Part shown: positions 25,741 to 32,566 of the stretch, one piece after another
How positions within the stretch are numbered: position 1 is the first letter of the stretch
How the letters are laid out: every line of letters starts with the position of its first letter
Notes under the pieces: model-generated
Told to the model about the DNA's origin: nothing
Seen by the model: the letters and a program-made list of their open reading frames with translations, nothing else
Database searches by the model: none
Assembly: GCF_019429625.1 (NCBI RefSeq)
Contig: NZ_JAHXRW010000003.1
Location: 310,001 to 374,000, forward strand
From: Celeribacter sp. PS-C1
Lineage (GTDB): Bacteria > Pseudomonadota > Alphaproteobacteria > Rhodobacterales > Rhodobacteraceae
Length of the DNA: 64,000 nt
Direction of reading: 5' to 3'
Program-made: the position numbers and the translations under genes

Positions 25741-26954
25741 GGCAGGACCCGGTAGAACAGCGCCTTAAGGTAGCCGCTTTCCGCGAGCTGCGGCATCAGC
25801 GGATGGTCGGCCCCGGCAAAGCCCGTGTGGATAAGCTGCGCAGAGCGGCCCAGATGACCGACACCACGCCCGATCCCGCGGTTGCAGGCGGTGCGGAAGC
25901 TGTCCAGGTCGGCGGCATGCGAACAGGAGCAGAGGCCGAGATAGCCGCCCTCACGCACCAGAGGCGCGGCCATCCGCGCGACGCGCTCATAGGCGCGCAA
26001 GCCCTTTTCCAAAGCGGGTTTCGAGGGGGCAAAGGCGGGCGGATCGCAGATCACCACGTCGAATGTCTCGCCCTCCTCCGCCAAAGCGGCCAGCACATCG
26101 AAGGCATCGCCTTTGCGGGTCGCGAAGGCGTCTGACTTGCCCATGGCTGCGGCGCCTTTTTCAGCCAGCTCCAAGGCGGCGGCAGAGCTGTCAACCGAAA
26201 GCGCCGAGGCCGCACCACCCGCGAGAGACGCGAGTGCGAAACCACCCACATGTGAGAACACATCGAGCACCTTTTTGCCCGCAACAAGACGCTGCGCAAA
26301 GGCATGGTTCGGGCGCTGATCGTAGAACAACCCTGTTTTCTGGCCGCCCATCAGATCCGCCATATAGGTCGCGCCATTCATCGGCACCGGGATCAGATCG
26401 TCCACAGCGCCGCAGAGAATTTCGGTCTTCTCGTCAAGCCCCTCAAGGCCACGCGCCCGCCCCGTGCCGTTCATCACCACGGTAGTGACGCCTGTCACCT
26501 GACGCAGGGCCTCAGCCAGCGGTTCGATCAAGACATCAGCCCAAGCGGCGTTGGGTTGCACGACGCAAGTGTCGCCGAAGCGGTCAATCACCACGCCCGG
26601 CAAGCCATCGGCCTCGGCATGGATCAAGCGATAGAACGGCTGATCGAACAGCGTCTCGCGATGCGCCAAGGCAGTCGCAAGTTTCGAAGCAAACCACGCT
26701 GTGTCGATCTCGGCCTCCTCGGCGCGGTCCAGAACCCGGCCAAAAATGCGCGAGTTCGGATTGACCGCCACGAGGGCGAGGAAATTTCGGTCGGCATCTT
26801 CGAGCCGGGCGATGGTGCCCGGCGCGATGGATTTGGTGCGGCGGTCGGTGACCAGCTCGTTGTCATAGACCCAAGGTGCGCCGTGGCGGATCGCCCGGGC
26901 GTTGGCTTTGGGTTTGAGGCGGATGGTCGGAAAAGAAAAAGAGGGCTCTGTCAT
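25737..26954 (-). CDS. RlmI-like class I SAM-dependent RNA methyltransferase
   Basis: 405 residues. An N-terminal PUA domain (LKPKANARAIRHGAPWVYDNEL) is followed by an EEHEP-like middle region and a Rossmann methyltransferase domain: KKVLDVFSHVGGFALASL, GDAFDVLAAL, and the catalytic motif VICDPPAFAPSK. RlmI methylates a 23S rRNA cytosine (m5C1962 in E. coli); the branch specificity here is inferred. The start codon falls in the loop of an 11-bp hairpin followed by T-rich sequence (26939-26966), an unusual arrangement. Coupled to the PIN gene downstream. Confidence 0.88.
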   Translation of the reverse strand: MTEPSFSFPTIRLKPKANARAIRHGAPWVYDNELVTDRRTKSIAPGTIARLEDADRNFLALVAVNPNSRIFGRVLDRAEEAEIDTAWFASKLATALAHRETLFDQPFYRLIHAEADGLPGVVIDRFGDTCVVQPNAAWADVLIEPLAEALRQVTGVTTVVMNGTGRARGLEGLDEKTEILCGAVDDLIPVPMNGATYMADLMGGQKTGLFYDQRPNHAFAQRLVAGKKVLDVFSHVGGFALASLAGGAASALSVDSSAAALELAEKGAAAMGKSDAFATRKGDAFDVLAALAEEGETFDVVICDPPAFAPSKPALEKGLRAYERVARMAAPLVREGGYLGLCSCSHAADLDSFRTACNRGIGRGVGHLGRSAQLIHTGFAGADHPLMPQLAESGYLKALFYRVLP

Positions 26955-26966
26955 AAGAGCCCTCTT
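26939..26966 (-). terminator. Perfect 11-bp hairpin overlapping the rlmI-like start codon
   Basis: On the minus strand AAGAGGGCTCT (26966-26956), a six-base loop with the ATG of the methyltransferase, and AGAGCCCTCTT (26949-26939), then TTTCTTTT. It has the form of a Rho-independent terminator for the lipoprotein gene that ends at 27009, yet it encodes the first residues of the next protein and hides its ribosome site in the stem. Confidence 0.7.
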
Positions 26967-27008
26967 AGCGCTGTTCTGGCCTCTTAGAAAGAGGGATCGC
27001 GCGACGAT

Positions 27009-27644
27009 TTACAAAGCAATCGGTTTCGACAGCTCCGACAGGATCACGCCCGCGAGATGCTCGCCGATCCGCTGTTTCTGCGTGATGCCAGCACGGTCCG
27101 CCGCGACCGCGGCATCGCCGCCAAAGGCGTCAAAGGTGGCATTGACCAAATGGGACGGAACGATCACGTCCCCCGTCTGGGCATCGCGCACGGTCAGAAG
27201 GAATTCGATCTCATGTCTCGACGGGAGGCTGGAATAGCGCACACGTTCGGTTTGCGCATGGAAGCGCACCATTTCCACGTCAAGCACAATCGCTCTCTGG
27301 CCCTTGAGCGCTGCTGCGCCGGAGTTCAGGCCAGCCTCCATTACCGCTTTGACCTGTTCGTAGCGTGCATAGCGATCACCGTAGGGATCTTCGCGCCAAA
27401 CGATATCCGCGCGCGGTTTGATGGTATTGGCTTCCGAAACGGTCAGCGTCTCAGGAACGGTCACATTCACCTTGGTGACACGGAAATCTGGCGCAACCAT
27501 TGCCGCACCGGCGCTTGCACCGCCGAGCGTAATGGCCCGTGAGGTAGCGTGCGATGTGGATTGTGTCGTACAGGCGCTTGTGGCAACGGCGATCAACAGA
27601 GCTGCGGCGATTTTGGTGGACTTTTGAACATTCAGAACAGTCAT
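27009..27644 (-). CDS. Putative lipoprotein, DUF6778-like
   Basis: 211 residues. The N-terminal helix and the lipobox VATSAC predict lipidation. The body (VTVPETLTVSEANTIKP, DIVWREDPYGDRYAR, LDVEMVRFHAQTERVRYSS, IEFLLTVRDAQTGDVI) resembles the Rhodobacterales family DUF6778 as I remember it. Its function is unknown. ATG 27644 has AAGG at normal distance. A bidirectional hairpin lies upstream at 27730. Confidence 0.7.
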   Translation of the reverse strand: MTVLNVQKSTKIAAALLIAVATSACTTQSTSHATSRAITLGGASAGAAMVAPDFRVTKVNVTVPETLTVSEANTIKPRADIVWREDPYGDRYARYEQVKAVMEAGLNSGAAALKGQRAIVLDVEMVRFHAQTERVRYSSLPSRHEIEFLLTVRDAQTGDVIVPSHLVNATFDAFGGDAAVAADRAGITQKQRIGEHLAGVILSELSKPIAL

Positions 27645-27729
27645 AACGGACCTTGATATTTTCTCTTTAGGTGAACGGGCACGCCCACTCATTTACGCGT
27701 TAACAAATCGTTTAAATAGGGCCAAAATG

Positions 27730-27760
27730 CGAAAATCCCGGAACATTTCCGGGATTTTCG
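27730..27760. terminator. Perfect 14-bp inverted repeat with 3-base loop
   Basis: CGAAAATCCCGGAA (27730-27743), loop CAT, TTCCGGGATTTTCG (27747-27760). The A- and T-rich arms make it a possible terminator in both directions. It lies downstream of the small minus-strand gene at 27821-27973. Confidence 0.75.
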
Positions 27761-27820
27761 TATGATATCGCAATGTCTTCTCGCAGCCCGTCAATAGGTC
27801 AGGCCACGCTACAGCCCATC

Positions 27821-27973
27821 TTAGGCCAGTTCGGCAGCCCGGCCGCCGTGAAGGCGAGCACGCAGCCATTGGCCTGCGCTGCGCACGACGGAGCGCATGA
27901 TTTCTGCGCGCATTTGGCGGGCTTCTTTTTCGATTGCGGTCATGTCGATAAAACCTTCAGTCGTCTTGGTCAT
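27821..27973 (-). CDS. 50-residue RSP_7527/DUF1127-like small protein
   Basis: The frame MTKTTEGFIDMTAIEKEARQ continues with MRAEIMRSVVRSAGQWLRAR and ends GGRAAELA. The E-A-x-x-M-R-A-E-x-x-R pattern is typical of small helical Rhodobacterales proteins (RSP_7527 and relatives). AAAGGTGAT precedes the ATG by five bases, and a strong hairpin terminator follows. The function of this particular protein is unknown. Confidence 0.65.
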   Translation of the reverse strand: MTKTTEGFIDMTAIEKEARQMRAEIMRSVVRSAGQWLRARLHGGRAAELA

Positions 27974-28368
27974 AGGATCACCTTTGCGTTGTCTTCAGCC
28001 TCTCGGCTGAGTGCCTGTTTGGCGGCGTTGTTACGTGGCCGTGTTCTGTTTTGGCCTGTCGTGACAAAGCCGGTTTGCGTTGATCCTCCCGATGTCATCA
28101 ATATAGGTCAAAACGCCTGACGCAGACGAGTGCCAAAGCGGAAGACCCGTTATGCATCTGCAGCAACCCCCATGCGCTTGCAGCATGGCGGGAAATGCAG
28201 CGCAGGAGACAGGTGGACATTTTAAGGGAGACTTGATAGGTTAGCGCTAACTCATACACTTTCCGAAAGTGGCGCGACGCACGAAAGTAGCGTCGCGCAA
28301 CTCCCAAACTCTTTATTTGCTAAAAGATATTCCCCCATCAGACCACCACCCAAGCAAAAGGCAAAGCC
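27974..28368. other. Intergenic region upstream of edd
   Basis: About 395 bases between the small minus-strand gene and edd. It contains the edd promoter/operator and presumably the promoter for the 50-residue protein; I see no further gene. Confidence 0.5.
28233..28260 (+). promoter_or_regulatory. edd promoter with operator GTTAGCGCTAAC in its spacer
   Basis: TTGATA (28233-28238) and TACACT (28255-28260) are spaced by 16 bases. The spacer holds the 12-base palindrome GTTAGCGCTAAC (28240-28251). The central CG and perfect dyad are typical of LacI-family operators. The same core TTAGCGCTAA occurs upstream of eda at 31560-31569. Confidence 0.65.
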
Positions 28369-30180
28369 GTGAACAGCCAGATCGCCCCCCAGATCGCAGA
28401 CGTCACCCAACGCATCATCGAACGGTCGAAACCCACCCGCGAGGCCTATCTCGCTCGCATCAATGAGGCGGCGGAGCAAGGCCCCGTGCGCGCGCATCTT
28501 TCCTGCGGCAATCAGGCCCACGCCTATGCTGCAATGGGCGACGACAAAGAAGTGCTGGCCGACGGGCGGGCGCCCAATATCGGCATCATCACCGCCTATA
28601 ACGACATGCTTTCGGCGCATAAGCCCTATGAGCACTACCCCGAGATCGTCCGCGAGGTTGCCCGCGCGTCGGGCGCCACGGCACAGGTCGCAGGCGGCGT
28701 TCCCGCCATGTGTGACGGCGTGACACAGGGGCAAACGGGCATGGAGCTGTCGCTGTTTTCGCGTGACACCATCGCGCTGTCGGCCTCCATCGGCATGTCG
28801 CACAATTGCTTTGACGCAGCACTCTACATGGGTGTTTGCGACAAGATCGTGCCGGGTCTCATCATGGCCGCCGCTGCTTATGGCCATGTCCCCACCGTGT
28901 TCATCCCGGCAGGTCCGATGACCTCGGGCATCACCAATGATGAGAAGGCAAAGGTGCGCCAGAAATTCGCCACCGGAGAGATCACCCGTCGCGAGCTGAT
29001 GGATAGCGAGATGAAGGCCTATCACGGTCAGGGCACTTGCACCTTCTACGGCACGGCGAATTCGAACCAGATGCTGATGGAAATCATGGGCCTGCACCTG
29101 CCCGGCGCGTCTTTCGTCAATCCGGGCACGGAACTGCGCGATGCGCTGACGCGTGAAGCCACCAAACGCGCGCTTCAGATCACCGCATTTGGCAATGAAT
29201 ACACGCCTGTGGGTGCCATTTTGGACGAGAAAGCCTTTGTGAACGGCATCGTCGGGTTGATGGCGACGGGCGGCTCGACCAACCTCGTGCTGCACCTGCC
29301 CGCCATGGCCCGCGCCGCCGGGATCATTCTGGATCTGGAAGATTTCTCCCAGATTTCCGACGCGGTTCCCCTGCTCGCCAAGGTCTATCCGAACGGTCTC
29401 GCCGATGTGAACCATTTCCACGCCGCAGGCGGCCTTGGCTATCTGGTGGGGGAATTGCTCTCCGTGGGTCTCTTGCATGAAGACGTCAAAACCGTCGCAG
29501 GCACCGGCCTGTCGCTCTATACCAAAGAGCCGAAATTGCGCGAAGGTGTGCTCACTTTCGAGCAGCCAACACATGAGACGGTGAACGACAAAATCGTCCG
29601 CCCCGCTTCTGACCCGTTCCAGAAATCAGGCGGCCTCAAAGAGCTGAAAGGCAATCTGGGCCGTGGTGTGATGAAGGTCTCCGCCGTCAAGCCCGAACAC
29701 CATGTGGTCGAGGCAAAAGCGCGGATTTTCCACGATCAGCATGACGTCAAAACCGCCTTCCAGAAAGGCGAATTTACCGAGGACACCGTGGTCGTCGTCC
29801 GTTTTCAAGGACCGCGCGCCAATGGCATGCCAGAACTGCATTCGCTGACACCGACGCTTGCGGTGTTGCAGGATCGCGGCCTCAAAGTGGCGCTGGTGAC
29901 CGACGGGCGGATGTCCGGCGCCTCGGGCAAAGTCCCCGCCTGCATCCACGTCTCACCCGAGGCCGTCACCGGCGGTCCGATTGCGAAACTCAAAGACGGC
30001 GACCTGGTGCGCGTCGATGCCACCAATGGTGTTTTGACCGTGCTCGAAGACGGCTTTGAGGCGCGCGAGGCGGTGACCGTCGACCTGACGGCCAACACGG
30101 TCGGCATGGGCCGCGAGCTGTTCGAAACCTTCCGCCGCAACGCCGGTCCCGCGACCGAAGGGGCGTGCTCCCTGTTCTGA
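28369..30180 (+). CDS. edd: 6-phosphogluconate dehydratase
   Basis: 603 residues, the first committed enzyme of the Entner-Doudoroff pathway, making 2-keto-3-deoxy-6-phosphogluconate. It belongs to the IlvD/Edd family. The Fe-S ligand cysteines are in HLSCGNQAH-type, PAMCDGVTQG and MSHNCFDAA segments; other family motifs are NIGIITAYNDMLSAHKPY, FYGTANSNQM and VTDGRMSGASGK. The length fits Edd rather than IlvD. The start is GTG 28369. It is transcribed from a promoter with a LacI-type operator and ends at a strong terminator, so it is monocistronic, with eda 1.4 kb further. Confidence 0.95.
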   Translation: MNSQIAPQIADVTQRIIERSKPTREAYLARINEAAEQGPVRAHLSCGNQAHAYAAMGDDKEVLADGRAPNIGIITAYNDMLSAHKPYEHYPEIVREVARASGATAQVAGGVPAMCDGVTQGQTGMELSLFSRDTIALSASIGMSHNCFDAALYMGVCDKIVPGLIMAAAAYGHVPTVFIPAGPMTSGITNDEKAKVRQKFATGEITRRELMDSEMKAYHGQGTCTFYGTANSNQMLMEIMGLHLPGASFVNPGTELRDALTREATKRALQITAFGNEYTPVGAILDEKAFVNGIVGLMATGGSTNLVLHLPAMARAAGIILDLEDFSQISDAVPLLAKVYPNGLADVNHFHAAGGLGYLVGELLSVGLLHEDVKTVAGTGLSLYTKEPKLREGVLTFEQPTHETVNDKIVRPASDPFQKSGGLKELKGNLGRGVMKVSAVKPEHHVVEAKARIFHDQHDVKTAFQKGEFTEDTVVVVRFQGPRANGMPELHSLTPTLAVLQDRGLKVALVTDGRMSGASGKVPACIHVSPEAVTGGPIAKLKDGDLVRVDATNGVLTVLEDGFEAREAVTVDLTANTVGMGRELFETFRRNAGPATEGACSLF

Positions 30181-30185
30181 GACAA

Positions 30186-30213
30186 AAACGCCCGCCGTTT
30201 TGGCGGGCGTTTC
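30186..30213 (+). terminator. Rho-independent terminator of edd
   Basis: An 11-bp perfect stem AAACGCCCGCC (30186-30196) / GGCGGGCGTTT (30202-30212) lies six bases after the stop. It also faces the convergent oxidoreductase gene. Confidence 0.88.
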
Positions 30214-30226
30214 CATTTGTGAGCGC

Positions 30227-31354
30227 TTACAGCAATTGCGCCAAAGCCGCCGGATTAAACCCGCTCAGCTCATCCATCGCGCCGCGTTTGACCTTTTCGG
30301 CCCAGGCGTAATCCGACAAAAGCGCGCGGCCTACGGCGATCAGATCGAACTCCTCCGCCTCCATCCGTTTCACCAGATTGTCGAGCGGCGTCACCTTTGA
30401 GCTTTCGCCGCCGAAGGCCGCGAGGAATTCCCCCGACAACCCCACGGAGCCGACGGAAATCGTCGGCACGCCCGTGATTTTCTTGGCCCAACCGGCAAAG
30501 TTCAGCCCCTCTTCGCCGCCGTCGATCTCGGGGAATTCCGGCTCCCAGAACCGACGCTGCGAACAGTGCAGAATGTCGACACCGGCCTCGACCAGAGGCG
30601 CAAGCCAGCGCTCCATCTCCGCCGGATCGGCGGCGAGTTTCACGCCGTAATCCTGTTGTTTCCATTGGCTGAGGCGCAGGATGATCGGGAAATCCGGTCC
30701 GACGGCCTCGCGCACTGCCTTCACCACGGCGACGCCAAACCGCGAGCGCTCTTCGATCGTGGCGCCCCCCCAATGATCGTCGCGCAGGTTGGTGCCCGCC
30801 CAGAAGAACTGGTCAATGAGATAGCCATGCGCGCCGTGCAGCTCGGCCACGTCAAAGCCCAGTTCTTTCGCCGCCTTGGCGGCCTCTGCATAGGCGGCAA
30901 TCGCGGCCTCGATGTCGGCCTCGGACATCGCGACACCGCGCGGATCGTCCGGACCAACCAAAGCGGAGGGGCTCTCCACCGGCGCCTCCGGCTCCCATTT
31001 GCCCGCGCGGGTCGAGCCGGTGTGCCAGATCTGCGGCCCCATCTTGCCGCCCTCGGCGTGAACCGCGTCGATCACCCGGTTCCACCCCGACAGGGCCTCG
31101 GGGCCATGAAAGAACGGAATGCCCGGATCGTTTCGCGAGGCCGGGCGGTCGATCACTGTCCCTTCGGAGAGGATCAGCCCCACTTCATGGGACGCACGGC
31201 GGGCGTAATAGGCGGCATTGTCCGGACCGGGAATGCCCCCGTCCGTCATGCTCCGCGTCATTGGCGCCATGACGATGCGGTTTTTGAGTGTGAGGCCCTT
31301 ATAGGTAAAGGGACGGAATAGCGTTTCAGTCGGTATCTTCATCGGTGCAGTCAT
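30227..31354 (-). CDS. Old yellow enzyme-family NADH:flavin oxidoreductase
   Basis: 375 residues, an FMN barrel enzyme of the OYE family. Features are LFRPFTYKGLTLKNRIVMAPMTR at the N terminus, WHTGS (substrate/FMN region), the FDVAELHGAHGYLIDQFF motif and GRALLSDYAWAEKVK at the end. Such enzymes reduce activated double bonds (enones, nitro compounds). It sits between edd and eda on the opposite strand, with no evident link to sugar metabolism. The start ATG 31354 has GGGAGC upstream. Confidence 0.9.
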   Translation of the reverse strand: MTAPMKIPTETLFRPFTYKGLTLKNRIVMAPMTRSMTDGGIPGPDNAAYYARRASHEVGLILSEGTVIDRPASRNDPGIPFFHGPEALSGWNRVIDAVHAEGGKMGPQIWHTGSTRAGKWEPEAPVESPSALVGPDDPRGVAMSEADIEAAIAAYAEAAKAAKELGFDVAELHGAHGYLIDQFFWAGTNLRDDHWGGATIEERSRFGVAVVKAVREAVGPDFPIILRLSQWKQQDYGVKLAADPAEMERWLAPLVEAGVDILHCSQRRFWEPEFPEIDGGEEGLNFAGWAKKITGVPTISVGSVGLSGEFLAAFGGESSKVTPLDNLVKRMEAEEFDLIAVGRALLSDYAWAEKVKRGAMDELSGFNPAALAQLL

Positions 31355-31559
31355 ATCTGCGCTCCCAACGGGTTTGGAGTGTTTTGGCATGAAGGTCTCG
31401 CACGGCTCGTTTGCCATGTTTGATCTGTGCGTCTCTGTCGCGCTGATCTAAGAGGGCGCGCGCACGTGACAAGCCCCGCGGGGGTGGCTTGACAAAATCG
31501 CTCAGGCTGAGAGGCTGAGACATGAGATGGCATGTATCAGGGCTTTCCCTGCAGCGCAT

Positions 31560-31569
31560 TTAGCGCTAA
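31560..31569 (+). promoter_or_regulatory. Operator-like palindrome TTAGCGCTAA upstream of eda
   Basis: A perfect 10-base palindrome 51 bases before the eda ATG, identical in core to the one inside the edd promoter. The -35/-10 elements here are not clear. It implies joint control of edd and eda, probably by a LacI-type repressor not encoded in this window. Confidence 0.6.
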
Positions 31570-31620
31570 CAAACACATACACACCGAACACATACCCCAA
31601 CAGCCCACTGGAGACCGATC

Positions 31621-32262
31621 ATGACCCCGCAGGACGCCAGCCTGAAATCCGCAGAGGTCTGTGGCCTCGCCCCCGTCATCCCCGTGCTTGTCGTCAAGGA
31701 CGTGGCCCATGCCCGCCCCTTGGCCGAGGCTTTGGTCGCGGGCGGTTTGCCTGCGCTGGAAGTCACGCTCCGCACGCCGGTTGCGCTGGATGTGATCCGC
31801 GAAATGTCCAAGGTCGAAGGCGGCGTTGTCGGCGCCGGCACGCTTTTGACGCCAGAGGATGTGAAGAACGCCATTGCAGCAGGCGCCACCTTTGGCGTGT
31901 CCCCGGGCGCGACGGATACGCTTTTGGACGCCTGCGAAGCCGCCGATTTGCCGCTTCTAGCCGGGACTTCGACGGCATCGGATGTCATGCGCCTGTTGGA
32001 GCGCGGCTATACGGTTGCGAAATTCTTCCCCGCCGAGGCCAATGGTGGCGCGCCTGCGCTCAAAGCCATCGGCGCGCCCCTGCCGCAGATGAAATTCTGC
32101 CCAACGGGCGGCGTATCTCTCAAGAACGCCAATGATTACCTGTCGCTGTCGAACACGCTCTGCGTGGGCGGAAGCTGGGTCGCTCCCGCTGATCTGGTGG
32201 AAAAAGGCGATTGGAAAGCCATCGAAGAGCTCGCCCGCGAGGCCTCGCAACTGCCCCGCTAA
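31621..32262 (+). CDS. eda: 2-dehydro-3-deoxyphosphogluconate (KDPG) aldolase
   Basis: 213 residues. Class I aldolase signatures are APVIPVLVVKD, ALEVTLRTPVALDVI (Glu), VGAGTLLT, and the Schiff-base Lys in VAKFFPAEA; the phosphate site is FCPTGGVSLKNA. It splits KDPG into pyruvate and glyceraldehyde 3-phosphate, the second Entner-Doudoroff step after Edd. A GGAG ribosome site precedes the ATG. The shared operator with edd indicates co-regulation. Confidence 0.95.
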   Translation: MTPQDASLKSAEVCGLAPVIPVLVVKDVAHARPLAEALVAGGLPALEVTLRTPVALDVIREMSKVEGGVVGAGTLLTPEDVKNAIAAGATFGVSPGATDTLLDACEAADLPLLAGTSTASDVMRLLERGYTVAKFFPAEANGGAPALKAIGAPLPQMKFCPTGGVSLKNANDYLSLSNTLCVGGSWVAPADLVEKGDWKAIEELAREASQLPR

Positions 32263-32271
32263 GGCGGTCAC

Positions 32272-32562
32272 CTACCCTTCCCAAGCACGCGGCACGGCCT
32301 GCTGCGTGCGTTTCAATCCTTCGCGCAGCACATGGCTCATCGGATGATCTGCCCCTGCCTGCGGCGCATAGAGCGCCAAGAGCCGCCGGATCGCAGTGCC
32401 CGTTGAAACACGCGGGCCAAGCCGGAACGCCCAGTCGAGATAAACCGCCCGCGCCTCTTCAATCCCCATGGCCGCGTCGCGATAGGCGGCCAAGATCATC
32501 CCCTCTGGATCAATCGCCTGATCCACGGCAGGAAAATCCGGAGGAAACGGGTCAGCAGTCAT
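32272..32562 (-). CDS. Hypothetical protein downstream of glnE
   Basis: 96 residues, acidic N terminus (DPFPPDFPAVDQAIDPEGMI) and a helical middle (AAMGIEEARAVYLDWAFRLG). No family recognised. It starts four bases after the glnE stop on the same strand, so it is almost certainly co-transcribed with glnE. Confidence 0.7.
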   Translation of the reverse strand: MTADPFPPDFPAVDQAIDPEGMILAAYRDAAMGIEEARAVYLDWAFRLGPRVSTGTAIRRLLALYAPQAGADHPMSHVLREGLKRTQQAVPRAWEG

Positions 32563-32566
32563 CCTG

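Noticed and set aside
27773-28120. 115-codon plus-strand frame
   Set aside because: Antisense of the 50-residue minus-strand gene, which has a good ribosome site and terminator.
28252-29574. 440-codon minus-strand frame opposite edd
   Set aside because: Antisense of edd and of its operator region; no ribosome site or domain.
31326-31523. 65-codon minus-strand frame upstream of the old-yellow-enzyme gene
   Set aside because: Overlaps the start of that gene and has no ribosome site; the translation (MSQPLSLSDFVKPPPRG...) is protein-like enough to recheck for conservation, but not to call.
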